Source: Adonisia turfae CCMR0081 (GTDB taxonomy: Bacteria > Cyanobacteriota > Cyanobacteriia > Phormidesmidales > Phormidesmidaceae). Taken from it: a stretch of 64,000 nucleotides of DNA. Numbering within the stretch: position 1 is the first letter of the stretch; each line of letters begins with the position of its first letter. The stretch is taken from NCBI RefSeq assembly GCF_011009555.1, contig NZ_QXHD01000004.1, positions 3,903,859-3,967,858 of the forward strand, in the 5' to 3' direction. The notes under the pieces were generated by a model. It had not been told where the DNA came from, did not search any database, and saw only the letters and a list, made by a program, of their open reading frames with translations. The position numbers and the translations under genes are program-made. This document shows positions 44,586-53,002 of the stretch, piece by piece.

Positions 44586-45707
44586 ATGATGACAACGATA
44601 GACTCCCTAACCTCACTGACCATTGAAGGTAATACTCCACCGTTTGACACCGACAAGTCTGCAGACTTTGCCGAAAACTTGCTCAACATCCTCAACAGTG
44701 GTGCCCTGGCCCATATGCTATCCATTGGCCATCGCACCGGGCTATTGGACACGCTAGCTGAACTGCCGCCTGCCACCAGTCAACAAATTGCCGATGCGGC
44801 CAAACTGAATGAACGCTATGTTCGCGAGTGGTTAGGGGCCATGGTCACTGGCCACATTGTCATTTACTACAGTGGCAACAAAACCTACCGGCTACCGGCT
44901 GAACATGCCGCCTGGCTCACCCGCAGCGCCAGCCCTAACAACATGGCCACCACCATGCAGTTTATTCCCCTCATTGGGGGTGTCGAAGATGCCATTGTCG
45001 ATTGTTTCCACCAGGGTGGCGGCGTTCCCTATGCGGCCTATCAGCGTTTCCATACGGTGATGGCAGAAGAAAGTGCGCAAACTGTCATCACCGCCCTTGA
45101 AACCCAGATTTTACCCCTGGTCCTTGGCTTAAAGGAACAACTGGCTGAAGGCATCTCTGTCGTTGATATCGGCTGTGGACAGGGACGTATATTACACACC
45201 CTGGCCAGCTGGTTCCCCAACAGTCGCTTTGTCGGCTATGACCTATCTAGCGACGTCATTACCTGGGCCAAGGCCGAATCACAACGGCTGGGGCTACAAA
45301 ATGTGACATTTCAGGTACAAGATGCAGCCTTGATTGTGGAAGAAAATCAGTATGACCTGGCACTCTCATTTGATGCCATTCACGACCAGGCACAGCCAGG
45401 TATCGTCTTACAAAATATCTACCGAGCCCTGCGACCAGAAGGGCTCTATCTCATGCAGGAGATTCAAGCATCTAGCAACCTAGAGGATAATCTAAATCAT
45501 CCTGTAGGACCATTGTTGTATAGCATTTCCTGTAATCATTGCACTGCCGTTTCCCTAGCAGCAGGCGGTCCGGGGCTGGGAGCCATGTGGGGTCAAGAAC
45601 TGGCCCTGGAAATGCTACAGACTGCGGGCTTTAGCAACATCGAAGTACAACAGCTGGAAAACGACTTCCAGAACACCTATTATCTCGCCCGCAGGCTCTC
45701 TCAATAG
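44586..45707 (+). CDS. Class I SAM-dependent methyltransferase with N-terminal winged helix (copy 2)
   Basis: A 373-residue paralogue of the methyltransferase at 39827-40891, sharing long identical stretches (LAELPPATSQQIADAA, LNERYVREWLGAMVTG). Motif I is VVDIGCGQGRILH near 195 and the acidic strand is FVGYDLSSDVITWAKAES. It has an extra N-terminal 20 residues. ATG 44586 or 44589 may start it, with GGAG just upstream. Divergence between the copies is spread over the whole length, so they are an old duplication and may act on successive intermediates of one pathway. Confidence 0.9.
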   Translation: MMTTIDSLTSLTIEGNTPPFDTDKSADFAENLLNILNSGALAHMLSIGHRTGLLDTLAELPPATSQQIADAAKLNERYVREWLGAMVTGHIVIYYSGNKTYRLPAEHAAWLTRSASPNNMATTMQFIPLIGGVEDAIVDCFHQGGGVPYAAYQRFHTVMAEESAQTVITALETQILPLVLGLKEQLAEGISVVDIGCGQGRILHTLASWFPNSRFVGYDLSSDVITWAKAESQRLGLQNVTFQVQDAALIVEENQYDLALSFDAIHDQAQPGIVLQNIYRALRPEGLYLMQEIQASSNLEDNLNHPVGPLLYSISCNHCTAVSLAAGGPGLGAMWGQELALEMLQTAGFSNIEVQQLENDFQNTYYLARRLSQ

Positions 45708-45808
45708 CGCCAGGTGCATGGGCGCTAAAGCACTCACCACAGCAATGATGATCACCTAAAAACCAGCGAAATTGATTGATTAGCCCCTGTTTCTTTAAGT
45801 CTGGCCAC

Positions 45809-46018
45809 ATGAAAAATTTTCTCTCTTCCATTATGATTTCCCACCGTAAACAGCTGCTGATTGTAGGCCTTGGTCTGGGCCTAATGGTGATAGCGGCTAA
45901 GTTAACCCAGTCAAACGTGTATGCATCAGACCCTGTTATTCAGAACGAACAACAGTTAAACACACCACAATCGGATACGGATGATTTCTCAGAAATTATT
46001 CATCAGATTTTTCCCTAA
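45809..46018 (+). CDS. Small membrane-anchored hypothetical protein
   Basis: A 69-residue protein with a basic N-terminus and one hydrophobic segment (LLIVGLGLGLMVIAAKL) followed by a polar tail (NEQQLNTPQSDTDDFSEI). Either a signal anchor or a cleavable signal ending near YASD. It is 60 bp upstream of the CpeT-like gene on the same strand. The start at 45809 begins the hydrophobic part; the frame is open from 45776. The family is not recognised. Confidence 0.5.
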   Translation: MKNFLSSIMISHRKQLLIVGLGLGLMVIAAKLTQSNVYASDPVIQNEQQLNTPQSDTDDFSEIIHQIFP

Positions 46019-46077
46019 AAGCCTTGCAATTAGATTAGTTCAGCAGCGTAACACCTGCAGTCATCCCTATCAAACCT

Positions 46078-46764
46078 ATGATGCGACTTTTGAAAACAGG
46101 GGTTAGTGCAGCCCTAATTTCCACCATAATCAGTGCTCCAACACTGGCTGCCACCCTGACACCAACCGAACAGGTGCAGCAGGCAGTGAACTGGTTCACG
46201 GGCTTCTTTACCAACCAGGCACAGGTTAACAGTGACCCTGCCGTGCCGCTGCTGACCATGGAAAACTGTGCCGTACCGACCAGCAGCACAACGACCTCGC
46301 AATATGTCCATTTAGAACAATTTTTGGGTGACACAGGTGGGTTACTCCGCACCCGAGCCTATGGATTTAGCCCTGGAACCACAGGTGTTGACCTGAGCAT
46401 ATTTAGCTATCGCAATCTCGGCACTGCCCTAGGCACCTGTGACCAAGCAACGGCCATTTCAGACCTGAGCGATCTCCTCACACCCAGCTGTGACCTGACA
46501 TTAACCTACAGAGAAGACGAGTTTTTTGGCACCAATGTCCCAACGGGCTGTCCCACCAGCTTCCCAGTGCCCGGCAGCACCGTAGTTTCAATAGTGACCA
46601 TCGCCGCCAATACCGTTGACTCCACCGATACATTTCTCTTACCCAACGGCGGAGCCATTGGCACTCCTATCACCTTGAATCGTGTGAGCACACCTGAACC
46701 GACATTGATCGTTGGCGTTATCGCGGTAGGATTACTAGCAACCGCTGGTTACAAACGACCATAG
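46078..46764 (+). CDS. Secreted CpcT/CpeT-like protein with PEP-CTERM-type tail
   Basis: A 228-residue protein with a signal peptide (VSAALISTIISAPTLAA), a central domain resembling the CpcT/CpeT chromophore-lyase fold (VNWFTGFFTNQAQVNSDP, YVHLEQFLGDTGGLLRTRAY, CDLTLTYREDEFFGTNVP) and a C-terminal PEP-CTERM-like signal (STPEPTLIVGVIAVGLLATA then YKRP). CpcT/CpeT lyases attach bilins to phycobiliproteins in the cytoplasm, so an exported and anchored relative must do something else. Match to the family is by pattern and should be treated as probable. Confidence 0.65.
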   Translation: MMRLLKTGVSAALISTIISAPTLAATLTPTEQVQQAVNWFTGFFTNQAQVNSDPAVPLLTMENCAVPTSSTTTSQYVHLEQFLGDTGGLLRTRAYGFSPGTTGVDLSIFSYRNLGTALGTCDQATAISDLSDLLTPSCDLTLTYREDEFFGTNVPTGCPTSFPVPGSTVVSIVTIAANTVDSTDTFLLPNGGAIGTPITLNRVSTPEPTLIVGVIAVGLLATAGYKRP

Positions 46765-46818
46765 GACTAAGCGTCAGCAAATTCTCCGTTTCTGCAATTT
46801 CAAGTTGCGAGCTCAACT

Positions 46819-46839
46819 TAAAATTCAAAATTCAAAACT
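46819..46839. repeat. AAAATTC short tandem repeat
   Basis: TAAAATTCAAAATTCAAAAC, about three units of the heptanucleotide repeat class common between cyanobacterial genes. It is preceded by the small inverted repeat AAGTTG-cgagct-CAACTT (46802-46819). Confidence 0.6.
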
Positions 46840-46898
46840 CGCCTTAGTCTCCAAACACCTGCCCCGTACCAGCCTGCTACAGCTTTAGAGAAGACATC

Positions 46899-47816
46899 AT
46901 GGAATCAAGTTTTTTAACCGCAGTTTTTCTACCGCTAGCCCTGTTTATCATCATGTTAGGCATGGGGCTGAGCCTGACAACTCGCGATTTCCAAAGGATT
47001 CTGACCGAACCTAAAGCTGTCATTCTTGGACTGGTTGCTCAGCTAATTATGCTGCCAGTGGTTGGCTTTTTGTTAGCTAGCCTTTTCCCACTCTCACCGG
47101 AGTTGGCCGTTGGTGTGATGATTTTAGCCGCATGCCCAGGCGGTCCCACATCCAACATGGTGACCTACCTGGTGCAGGGAAATGTTGCACTTTCTATAAC
47201 CCTGACAGCTATTAGCAGCCTGATTACAATCGTTACTATCCCCCTCGTGGTTAACTTTGCCATGCAACAGTTTATGGGGGAGGCAGCAGCTATACAACTT
47301 TCTTTTTTAACAACGGTTATTCAAATTGCCGTCATTACCCTCATTCCTGTTTCCATCGGCATGGCGCTTCATCACTACGTCCCCAGGTTTGCCGCCAAGG
47401 TGGAAAAGTGGGTTAAGTGGCTGTCGTTGTTTTTCTTGGCGCTAATTATTGTTGGTCTGCTGGCCAAAGAACGGGCCAATGTCGCCAGCTTTTTTGTCCA
47501 GGTGGGTGGAGTCACGCTGGCTTTAAATGTGCTGACCATGGGATTGGGATTTGCGATCGCAACCCTCGCCAAGCTCGACGCCCGCAGTACAAAAGCCATC
47601 ACCGTTGAAGTGGGTATTCAGAATGGCACCCTAGCCATCGCCATTGCCAGTGCACCCACCTTTTTAAATACCCCCAGCATGGCAATTCCCGCCGCCATCT
47701 ATGCCCTAATCATGTTTGCCACCAGTGCAGGTTTTGCCTGGCTAATCCGCTACAAGAAAGCGGTGTCTGCCAGTTCACAACAACAGACGCCAGAGAGTAG
47801 CGAAAGTCGTTTATGA
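46899..47816 (+). CDS. Bile acid:sodium symporter (BASS/SBF) family transporter
   Basis: A 305-residue protein with about nine membrane helices and the SBF signatures MLGMGLSLTTRDFQRIL near the start, LAACPGGPTSNMVTYL (crossover motif 1) and ITVEVGIQNGTLAIAIASAP (crossover motif 2). It imports organic anions with sodium; in cyanobacteria relatives carry bicarbonate or pyruvate-like acids, but the substrate here is unknown. ATG 46899. It is monocistronic. Confidence 0.93.
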   Translation: MESSFLTAVFLPLALFIIMLGMGLSLTTRDFQRILTEPKAVILGLVAQLIMLPVVGFLLASLFPLSPELAVGVMILAACPGGPTSNMVTYLVQGNVALSITLTAISSLITIVTIPLVVNFAMQQFMGEAAAIQLSFLTTVIQIAVITLIPVSIGMALHHYVPRFAAKVEKWVKWLSLFFLALIIVGLLAKERANVASFFVQVGGVTLALNVLTMGLGFAIATLAKLDARSTKAITVEVGIQNGTLAIAIASAPTFLNTPSMAIPAAIYALIMFATSAGFAWLIRYKKAVSASSQQQTPESSESRL

Positions 47817-47947
47817 AGCTATCCATCTACGGCCACCGGATATACATAGAGCATTGGCAGCACGAAAGCTGGTTTTGCTGACTTTGCCCCTCAGCTGAAC
47901 GTGTTCAGGGATCAGAATCTAGCCCATCACTAAGGGGACTGTTACTC

Positions 47948-48538
47948 CTACGACTGATGTAAAAAAGGCAATACAAACCAGAGGGGGGCCTTCTGATCGA
48001 GAGTTACCCTGGCCGTTGCATGCATACCGGCCAAAGGAATCATATTGAGACTGCTCGCCGACCACTTATAACCACTACTCGTATCAGGATCAGGTGTCAG
48101 TTCTATCAACACCTCAATCGTTGCAGGAGCCGTTGGATCTTCTAATTCACGTACCCCATCCAGGGTCATTACCATCGGTAGTGATACTTCACTGACTTTA
48201 CCCTCAATGCCACCAGCCGCTTGCTTATTACCTTCCACATCCGGGATCAGCAGTACGTCCATACCGCGCTCAATCTGAGCCAGCTCCCCACTGGGAAAAT
48301 GAGCCACACCCACCAGCTCACCAGACTCCCCCTCAGCATAGGCCAAAATGGCATGGCTGCTTGTAGTTACTGGGATCCGACCCTCACAGGCCCAAACAAT
48401 AGTAGCCCCCAGCAGCCCACCAATCGTCGCTAGAGGCAGCCAACTGCGCGGAGAAACGATTTGCATAAGCTGATCAAGCTGCTCTGGCGACGATAAACGC
48501 TCCAAAGCTTCTTGACGAAAAATACTACTGTCGCCCAT
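47948..48538 (-). CDS. Shortened NHLP-type HlyD secretion protein
   Basis: A 196-residue protein whose N-terminus (IFRQEALERLSSPEQLDQLM, then SPRSWLPL and a membrane helix about 33-52) is the hallmark of the HlyD-type adaptor in NHLP/bacteriocin export systems. After GRIPVTTSS it jumps to what resembles the C-terminal beta-barrel (AQIERGMDVLLIPDVEG, GGIEGKVSEVSLP). The lipoyl domain and coiled-coil hairpin that reach the outer membrane are missing, and normal length is about twice this. It is divergent from a double-glycine leader peptide gene 331 bp away. No ABC transporter is in the window. Confidence 0.75.
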   Translation of the reverse strand: MGDSSIFRQEALERLSSPEQLDQLMQIVSPRSWLPLATIGGLLGATIVWACEGRIPVTTSSHAILAYAEGESGELVGVAHFPSGELAQIERGMDVLLIPDVEGNKQAAGGIEGKVSEVSLPMVMTLDGVRELEDPTAPATIEVLIELTPDPDTSSGYKWSASSLNMIPLAGMHATARVTLDQKAPLWFVLPFLHQS

Positions 48539-48869
48539 CCGAAATCTGGCCTCTAATAACGAAGGTTGATAATCCAGTAAAATTCACCTATTATCTATGC
48601 CCTTATAGCAAAAAGTTTAGCTTTTTTGGAGATACTCAGGAGATTTTAAGTATTCGAGATGCATTTACGTAGAATCTCTGACAATTGGCTTTTTATCTCT
48701 TAATAAATCCTCAGAAAACTCGTTGAAAGCCAACGGATCATTAAAAGTTCATGAGAAGTCACCCAAACCTCTTCCATTTTTTGACATGCTCGATATTATT
48801 GGAAAGTCCTGCATTGTGCATTTGACGATTGAACAGGACTTCCGTTGTTTCTACATTGAGGTAACTTCC

Positions 48870-49046
48870 ATGGAAGAGCAGAACAAGAACGTTACTGACG
48901 AGCAATTGTCTGATGATCAACTAAAGGATGTTGCAGGCGGTAACAAGCTTCATGAGCAGCGTCTTGAGCACTTGGACAACCAGTCCAAGAGCGTTAAAGA
49001 TATTCAAGCAGAGCGCCTTGATCAGCTTGATGAGCGTACAAAGTAA
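48870..49046 (+). CDS. Double-glycine leader peptide (bacteriocin/RiPP-like precursor)
   Basis: A 58-residue peptide. Residues 1-24 form a leader of the class cut by C39 peptidases, ending LSDDQLKDVAGG. The 34-residue core is rich in charge and has two similar units (HEQRLEHLDNQ and AERLDQLDER) with leucine spacing like an amphipathic helix. There is no cysteine and only two serines and one threonine, so lanthionine-type modification is unlikely. The start is ATG 48870 with GAGGT 8 bp upstream; the frame extends to 48723, but the shorter form is the typical precursor. A strong terminator follows. Confidence 0.72.
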   Translation: MEEQNKNVTDEQLSDDQLKDVAGGNKLHEQRLEHLDNQSKSVKDIQAERLDQLDERTK

Positions 49047-49109
49047 GTCCAGTAACATCTAGATACAGTGACTCAGACCATGGGTTATCTGTATTAATGC
49101 TCAAAAAGT

Positions 49110-49146
49110 AATAGCCCTGCTAGCTCAAAAACTAGCAGGGCTATTT
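49110..49146. terminator. Bidirectional terminator between the leader peptide gene and msrA
   Basis: TAGCCCTGCTAG and CTAGCAGGGCTA form a perfect 12-bp stem with an 8-nt loop, preceded by AAAAAG and followed by TTTTT, so it can end transcripts in both directions. Confidence 0.85.
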
Positions 49147-49182
49147 TTATGCCTAATACGTCTGCAACTCCTAACACTTCTA

Positions 49183-49653
49183 TCACTTCTGCCACTGTTG
49201 TTTGTTGCTTTTTTTATCAAAATATTGTTGATGTTCTTCAGTGGCTAACCAATAGGCAGTCGCCGCAACAATTTCAGTCACTATTGGTTTACTATATTGA
49301 CTCGCAACAGTTCGCTTAGATTGGTGGGCTAGCTGTTGTTGTTCTTCGGTGTGATAAAAAATTACTGAACGATATTGTTCTCCACGATCAGCACCTTGAC
49401 GATTAAGACTCGTCGGATCGTGGATTTTCCAAAAAGTTACTAATAGTGCTTCATAGCTAATTATGGCCGAATCGTATTCTATTTGAGCCACTTCAGCATG
49501 GCCAGTAATGCGAGAGAGTACGTCCAAATAACATGGGTTTTCAAAATGTCCCCCCATGTAGCCCACGGACGTTTTGGTTACCCCTGACAGTGAGCGAAAT
49601 GCCCGTTCTACTCCCCAAAAACAACCGGCTCCAAATGTTGCCACTGCAACCAT
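49183..49653 (-). CDS. msrA: Peptide methionine sulfoxide reductase MsrA
   Basis: About 156 residues. It carries the active-site motif GAGCFWG near residue 10 and conserved GYMGGHFENPCYLDV, GHAEVAQIEYD, FWKIHDPTSLNRQGADRGEQ (split here to show each part) and YRSVIFYHTEEQ. It reduces methionine-S-sulfoxide in oxidised proteins, using thioredoxin. The frame is open to a GTG at 49710; ATG 49653 has GGAG 9 bp upstream and gives the usual length. The C-terminal resolving cysteines found in some family members are absent. Confidence 0.95.
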   Translation of the reverse strand: MVAVATFGAGCFWGVERAFRSLSGVTKTSVGYMGGHFENPCYLDVLSRITGHAEVAQIEYDSAIISYEALLVTFWKIHDPTSLNRQGADRGEQYRSVIFYHTEEQQQLAHQSKRTVASQYSKPIVTEIVAATAYWLATEEHQQYFDKKSNKQQWQK

Positions 49654-49862
49654 TTCAGTAATCTCCGACACATTATTTTCACTGAGATAAGTCGAGTAAA
49701 GCTGACTCACCTATCTAGTAGTGTAACGGTCGATGAAACCAAGGTAATTGTTCAAACTGTGTTCACAGGATTGTCTTGGCATCTGTTCAACTTCGAGATG
49801 CTACTGTCCGTGGGGCTCTATCTCAAAAGCAAGTTAATTCAAATCGTTCTTACAGAGCACCC

Positions 49863-50633
49863 ATGGGGCTTAATTCACAGGCCAGCACACTAGTTTTAGC
49901 AATCGGCATCATACTCACAAGCTGTGGCGGTGGCGGCGGCAACGAAGACAAGGCTAGCAGCGGCACAACAGAACCACCCTCTGCCATCGAAAATAGTTGT
50001 ACAACTATTTTGGCAGAACTGTTTGCCGACCTGCTGACCGAAACCAATACTATTCGTCAACAAAATGGAGCAAGGCCACTGAGTTTTTCTTATCGGCTAG
50101 GCAGAGCGGCGCAAGCCCATGCCCAAAATATGGCGACTGAAAATTATTTTAGCCATAGAAGTTCCAATGGTTCAACCCTTGCGGATCGGATTACGAGAGT
50201 CAACTATGATTACAGTACCGCTGGTGAAAATATTGCAGCTGGCTACGATTCAGCTGCCTCGGTGGTAACAGCCTGGTTCAATAGCCCTGGCCATAAAGAG
50301 AATTTGCTCAATACAACCTATACCGACATTGGTTTTGGTTTGCATTTTGACAGTCGTTCTACCTATGGCAATTATTGGGTACAAAACTTTGGTCACGCTG
50401 ATAGCCTTGCCAGTCATGATGAGCGTGCCTACATTCCTGATGAGGGTGACTGCAGCATTGGTGACAATATCGCTAGCAACTATACAGCTGTTCTAAACAA
50501 TGTAATTGTGGCTGATGTTGCTCCATTATCGAGTAGCCATCACCATCAGCCCGTGAGTACTATGGAGCCTACCCTGGGTTTAGGAGTTCTATTTGCGGCC
50601 TTAGGGTTCAGCTGTTCTAGAAAGAAAGTTTAA
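49863..50633 (+). CDS. CAP/SCP-domain lipoprotein
   Basis: About 256 residues. Signal segment LVLAIGIILTSCG ends in a lipobox with the cysteine at about 21, then a glycine-rich linker. The CAP domain is about 55-180: TNTIRQQNGARPLSFSYRLG, AQAHAQNMATENYFSHRS, GENIAAGYDSAASVVTAW, NYWVQNFGHAD. Cyanobacterial secreted CAP proteins have unknown enzymatic roles. The C-terminus (STMEPTLGLGVLFAALGFSC then SRKKV) resembles a PEP-CTERM-type sorting tail, an unusual companion for a lipobox. The frame extends to 49776 without a better start. Confidence 0.85.
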   Translation: MGLNSQASTLVLAIGIILTSCGGGGGNEDKASSGTTEPPSAIENSCTTILAELFADLLTETNTIRQQNGARPLSFSYRLGRAAQAHAQNMATENYFSHRSSNGSTLADRITRVNYDYSTAGENIAAGYDSAASVVTAWFNSPGHKENLLNTTYTDIGFGLHFDSRSTYGNYWVQNFGHADSLASHDERAYIPDEGDCSIGDNIASNYTAVLNNVIVADVAPLSSSHHHQPVSTMEPTLGLGVLFAALGFSCSRKKV

Positions 50634-50660
50634 AGGACTTCCATCATTTAAACTTTAAAG

Positions 50661-50697
50661 AAGGGTATCCACAAGGGAGTGCCCCTACAGGATTGTT
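50661..50697 (-). repeat. Dispersed hairpin repeat, copy 4 (inverted)
   Basis: On the minus strand AACAATCCTGTAGGGGCACT then CCCTTGTGGATACCC, the same unit as at 31540, 32824 and 33615. It lies just after the CAP gene. The rest of the gap up to 51126 shows no supported gene. Confidence 0.55.
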
Positions 50698-51126
50698 CAT
50701 TTTTAATTATGTTTACTCTTCAACCTTGGGATCAAAGAGTTCTTGCCCTGATTGATAAAACGTCAGACCGCTAACAGTTTCTGCTATAGCACCCTGAGAT
50801 ACATCACCCCAAAAATGGCGGTAAGATGCCTGCTTAACCAAGTGCCGCTCCCCCGAGTCCGTACCTTAGTGCAAGAGGAGTGTAGCGGATGATAATGCTT
50901 TAAAGTAGCCCCATCTGGAGTTTTTTGATACTTCCCAGGAATAAGTCTGATGATGAATGGTTCGATTTAGGTAGCTGGCAAAATCCAAGGCTACTGCACG
51001 CCGATCCGTTCGACCGTATCTTGCTCGGTCCGATCACATCAGGTGAGGGTGACCATCAGAATAGCTTTGTCAGGTATTTGCGTCTGTTCTTTGGACTATC
51101 ATCCTTGTTCCGGCGCAGCGCGGTTG

Positions 51127-51723
51127 CTAAACAGCACTCATAATGTCCTCGTATTCTTGGCAGCTCAGTATTTTGGGGCTAACGATAGGAATTCCAGAGT
51201 CTACCAAGAAGAAGGGCGTCTGTTTATAACTTCCATCAATACGTGCCCTGAAAATTCTAGTTACATTACGGATGATTGTAACGATGAGGTCTACTGGGTT
51301 CGATTTTATTTCTCCTTTTGAATATGTTGTATTAACAGGTATGCATGTAGCCCCAAAGGCATTATCCAGTGTGATCTCGGACGACTCTAAACAGTTATGG
51401 ACAAGGCCAATGAAAGACATTTTATAGATTGGTAAAGTATTTCCGATCGGTGTATTACAGCAAGTCGTATACCAGCGCAGTAAACCAGTTTCAGTAAGTC
51501 GCACACATGCTAATACTTCAGTTCCTTGAGTAAAGGAAATATTTTTTGGCAGCGTCTGAACAATGTCTGTCCCACCATGACGATCAAGGATTTCACTCCC
51601 TTTGCCTAGAAAGTGAGCAAATGCCTGACAATCCTGGCAATAGCAGATGACCCGATTCGCATGGGTGACATCATCAACAGTACCTTTAAGGCAACCACAT
51701 TGACACTGTATTGGATGGCTCAT
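51127..51723 (-). CDS. DUF6151 / GFA-like zinc protein
   Basis: A 198-residue soluble protein beginning SHPIQCQCGCLKGTVDDV and continuing VICYCQDCQAFAHFLGKG, the zinc-binding Cys pattern of the GFA (glutathione-dependent formaldehyde-activating) superfamily, then RWYTTCCNTPIGNTLP. DUF6151 proteins share this fold but their activity is unknown. It is intact and monocistronic. Overlapping plus-strand frames are shadows. Confidence 0.8.
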   Translation of the reverse strand: MSHPIQCQCGCLKGTVDDVTHANRVICYCQDCQAFAHFLGKGSEILDRHGGTDIVQTLPKNISFTQGTEVLACVRLTETGLLRWYTTCCNTPIGNTLPIYKMSFIGLVHNCLESSEITLDNAFGATCIPVNTTYSKGEIKSNPVDLIVTIIRNVTRIFRARIDGSYKQTPFFLVDSGIPIVSPKILSCQEYEDIMSAV

Positions 51724-51895
51724 GTCTCATTTCCCCAATAAACAGAACTTAATTGCTTTTGCTGTCTAACTGCTGTTTATCTATTATTAGATCCACGATC
51801 TACCTTTTCCATCTATCTCCCTACAAAGAGTTGCTATATTGCAAACGTTCAGTCTATCCAGCCCAATCAGGAAGATAGGCTACAAACTATCCCTA

Positions 51896-51960
51896 GGGAG
51901 ACACGGAGACGGGGAGAGCTTGAGCAATAACCGATCTCTGCGTCTCACCCTGCCCGTGTC
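51896..51960. repeat. GGAGACACGG-type repeat with inverted partner
   Basis: GGGAGACACGGAGACGGGGA at 51896-51915 and the opposed CTCTGCGTCTCACCCTGCCC at 51936-51955 can partly pair. Such GAGACACGG runs are a known dispersed class in filamentous cyanobacteria. It lies 110 bp upstream of the NMT1-like gene. Confidence 0.45.
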
Positions 51961-52070
51961 AGTCCTACTCACAATTTAGACCTTGATAGACTACTCGGCT
52001 TTTTTTAGCAATGTTTTGCTGTAAGCAAATTTTAGATGAATAATGATCTGAAGTTGATTGGTGGTGGCTG

Positions 52071-52967
52071 ATGTCTAAATTACGTTTGGGCTTAGAGTGG
52101 TTTTTAAATCCAGATCATGTGCCTCTATTAGTAGGTCTTGAGCAAGGATGGTTTGCGGACGTTGGTTTGGACTTAGAACTGGTTGAACCCTCAGAGCATG
52201 TGGATGCGATCGCAGAACTGCAAGCTGGCACCCTCGATATCGCGGTTACAGAGCCGGTTCATCTGGTAGAAGATCGAGGTAAGGGCCATGCCGTGGTGGG
52301 TTGGGCTCGCTTTTTGCATACCAATGGTGGCGTCATGTACTTTACAGGACGCGGTATCGAGCGACCGAAAGATATGGTGGGCAAGCGCATACAGTACCCC
52401 GGTGCACCGTCTGCGTTAGGGCGGGCCATCGCTAAAACCATGATTGAGGCCGATGGCGGTGACTTTACTGAAGATGCCATCACCTCTGTCGATAATGGCT
52501 TTTTGCATACCGATGCACTGATTGAGGACAAGGCCGATCTGGCAACGCTGGTGTTCTACAACTTTGAAGTGATCGAAGCTCGACAGAGCGGTTATGATGC
52601 TCAGTTTTTTGCGCTTAAAGATTGGGGCGTTCCTGATTTTTGCCAGCTTATTCTGATTGCAACGCCCGAATTGTTGCAACAGCGGCGACAAGACTTGCAG
52701 GTATTTTTGAAGGTATTACGACGGGGGATTGACTTTATTCACCAGCATCCTCAAGCGGCCCAAGCCATTTACGACCAGCGTACCGGAGCCTATGCAGGCG
52801 ATCAGACCGGGCAAGCCATCTACGATGCAACAATCTCTTGTTTTACCCACGACTTTTCCATGAGTGCGGATTACTACGATCGTCTACAAGCCTGGATGCA
52901 CAACACCGGACAGATTCCCCAATGCTTGTCAGCTAACGACTATTGGACTAACGCACTGGCACTTTAG
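52071..52967 (+). CDS. NMT1/THI5-like protein without signal peptide
   Basis: A 298-residue protein with the periplasmic-binding fold of the NMT1/THI5 family (LRLGLEWFLNPDHVPLLVGL, GWFADVGLDLELVEPSEHVD, ELQAGTLDIAVTEPVHLVED). Family members are either ABC substrate-binding proteins for pyrimidine precursors and sulfonates, or cytoplasmic THI5-type enzymes. Here the mature fold starts at residue 3 with no export signal and no ABC genes are adjacent, which favours a cytoplasmic role. The THI5 catalytic cysteine cluster is not seen. It is followed after 36 bp by a DOPA 4,5-dioxygenase-like gene, probably in one operon. Confidence 0.8.
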   Translation: MSKLRLGLEWFLNPDHVPLLVGLEQGWFADVGLDLELVEPSEHVDAIAELQAGTLDIAVTEPVHLVEDRGKGHAVVGWARFLHTNGGVMYFTGRGIERPKDMVGKRIQYPGAPSALGRAIAKTMIEADGGDFTEDAITSVDNGFLHTDALIEDKADLATLVFYNFEVIEARQSGYDAQFFALKDWGVPDFCQLILIATPELLQQRRQDLQVFLKVLRRGIDFIHQHPQAAQAIYDQRTGAYAGDQTGQAIYDATISCFTHDFSMSADYYDRLQAWMHNTGQIPQCLSANDYWTNALAL

Positions 52968-53002
52968 ATGTTTTTATTTTTTATTCAGAAACCGGCTCAC
53001 TG

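Noticed and set aside
50925..51321. Overlapping plus-strand frames before the DUF6151 gene
   Set aside because: No recognisable motif, and the second overlaps the well-supported minus-strand gene. A relic is possible but cannot be supported.
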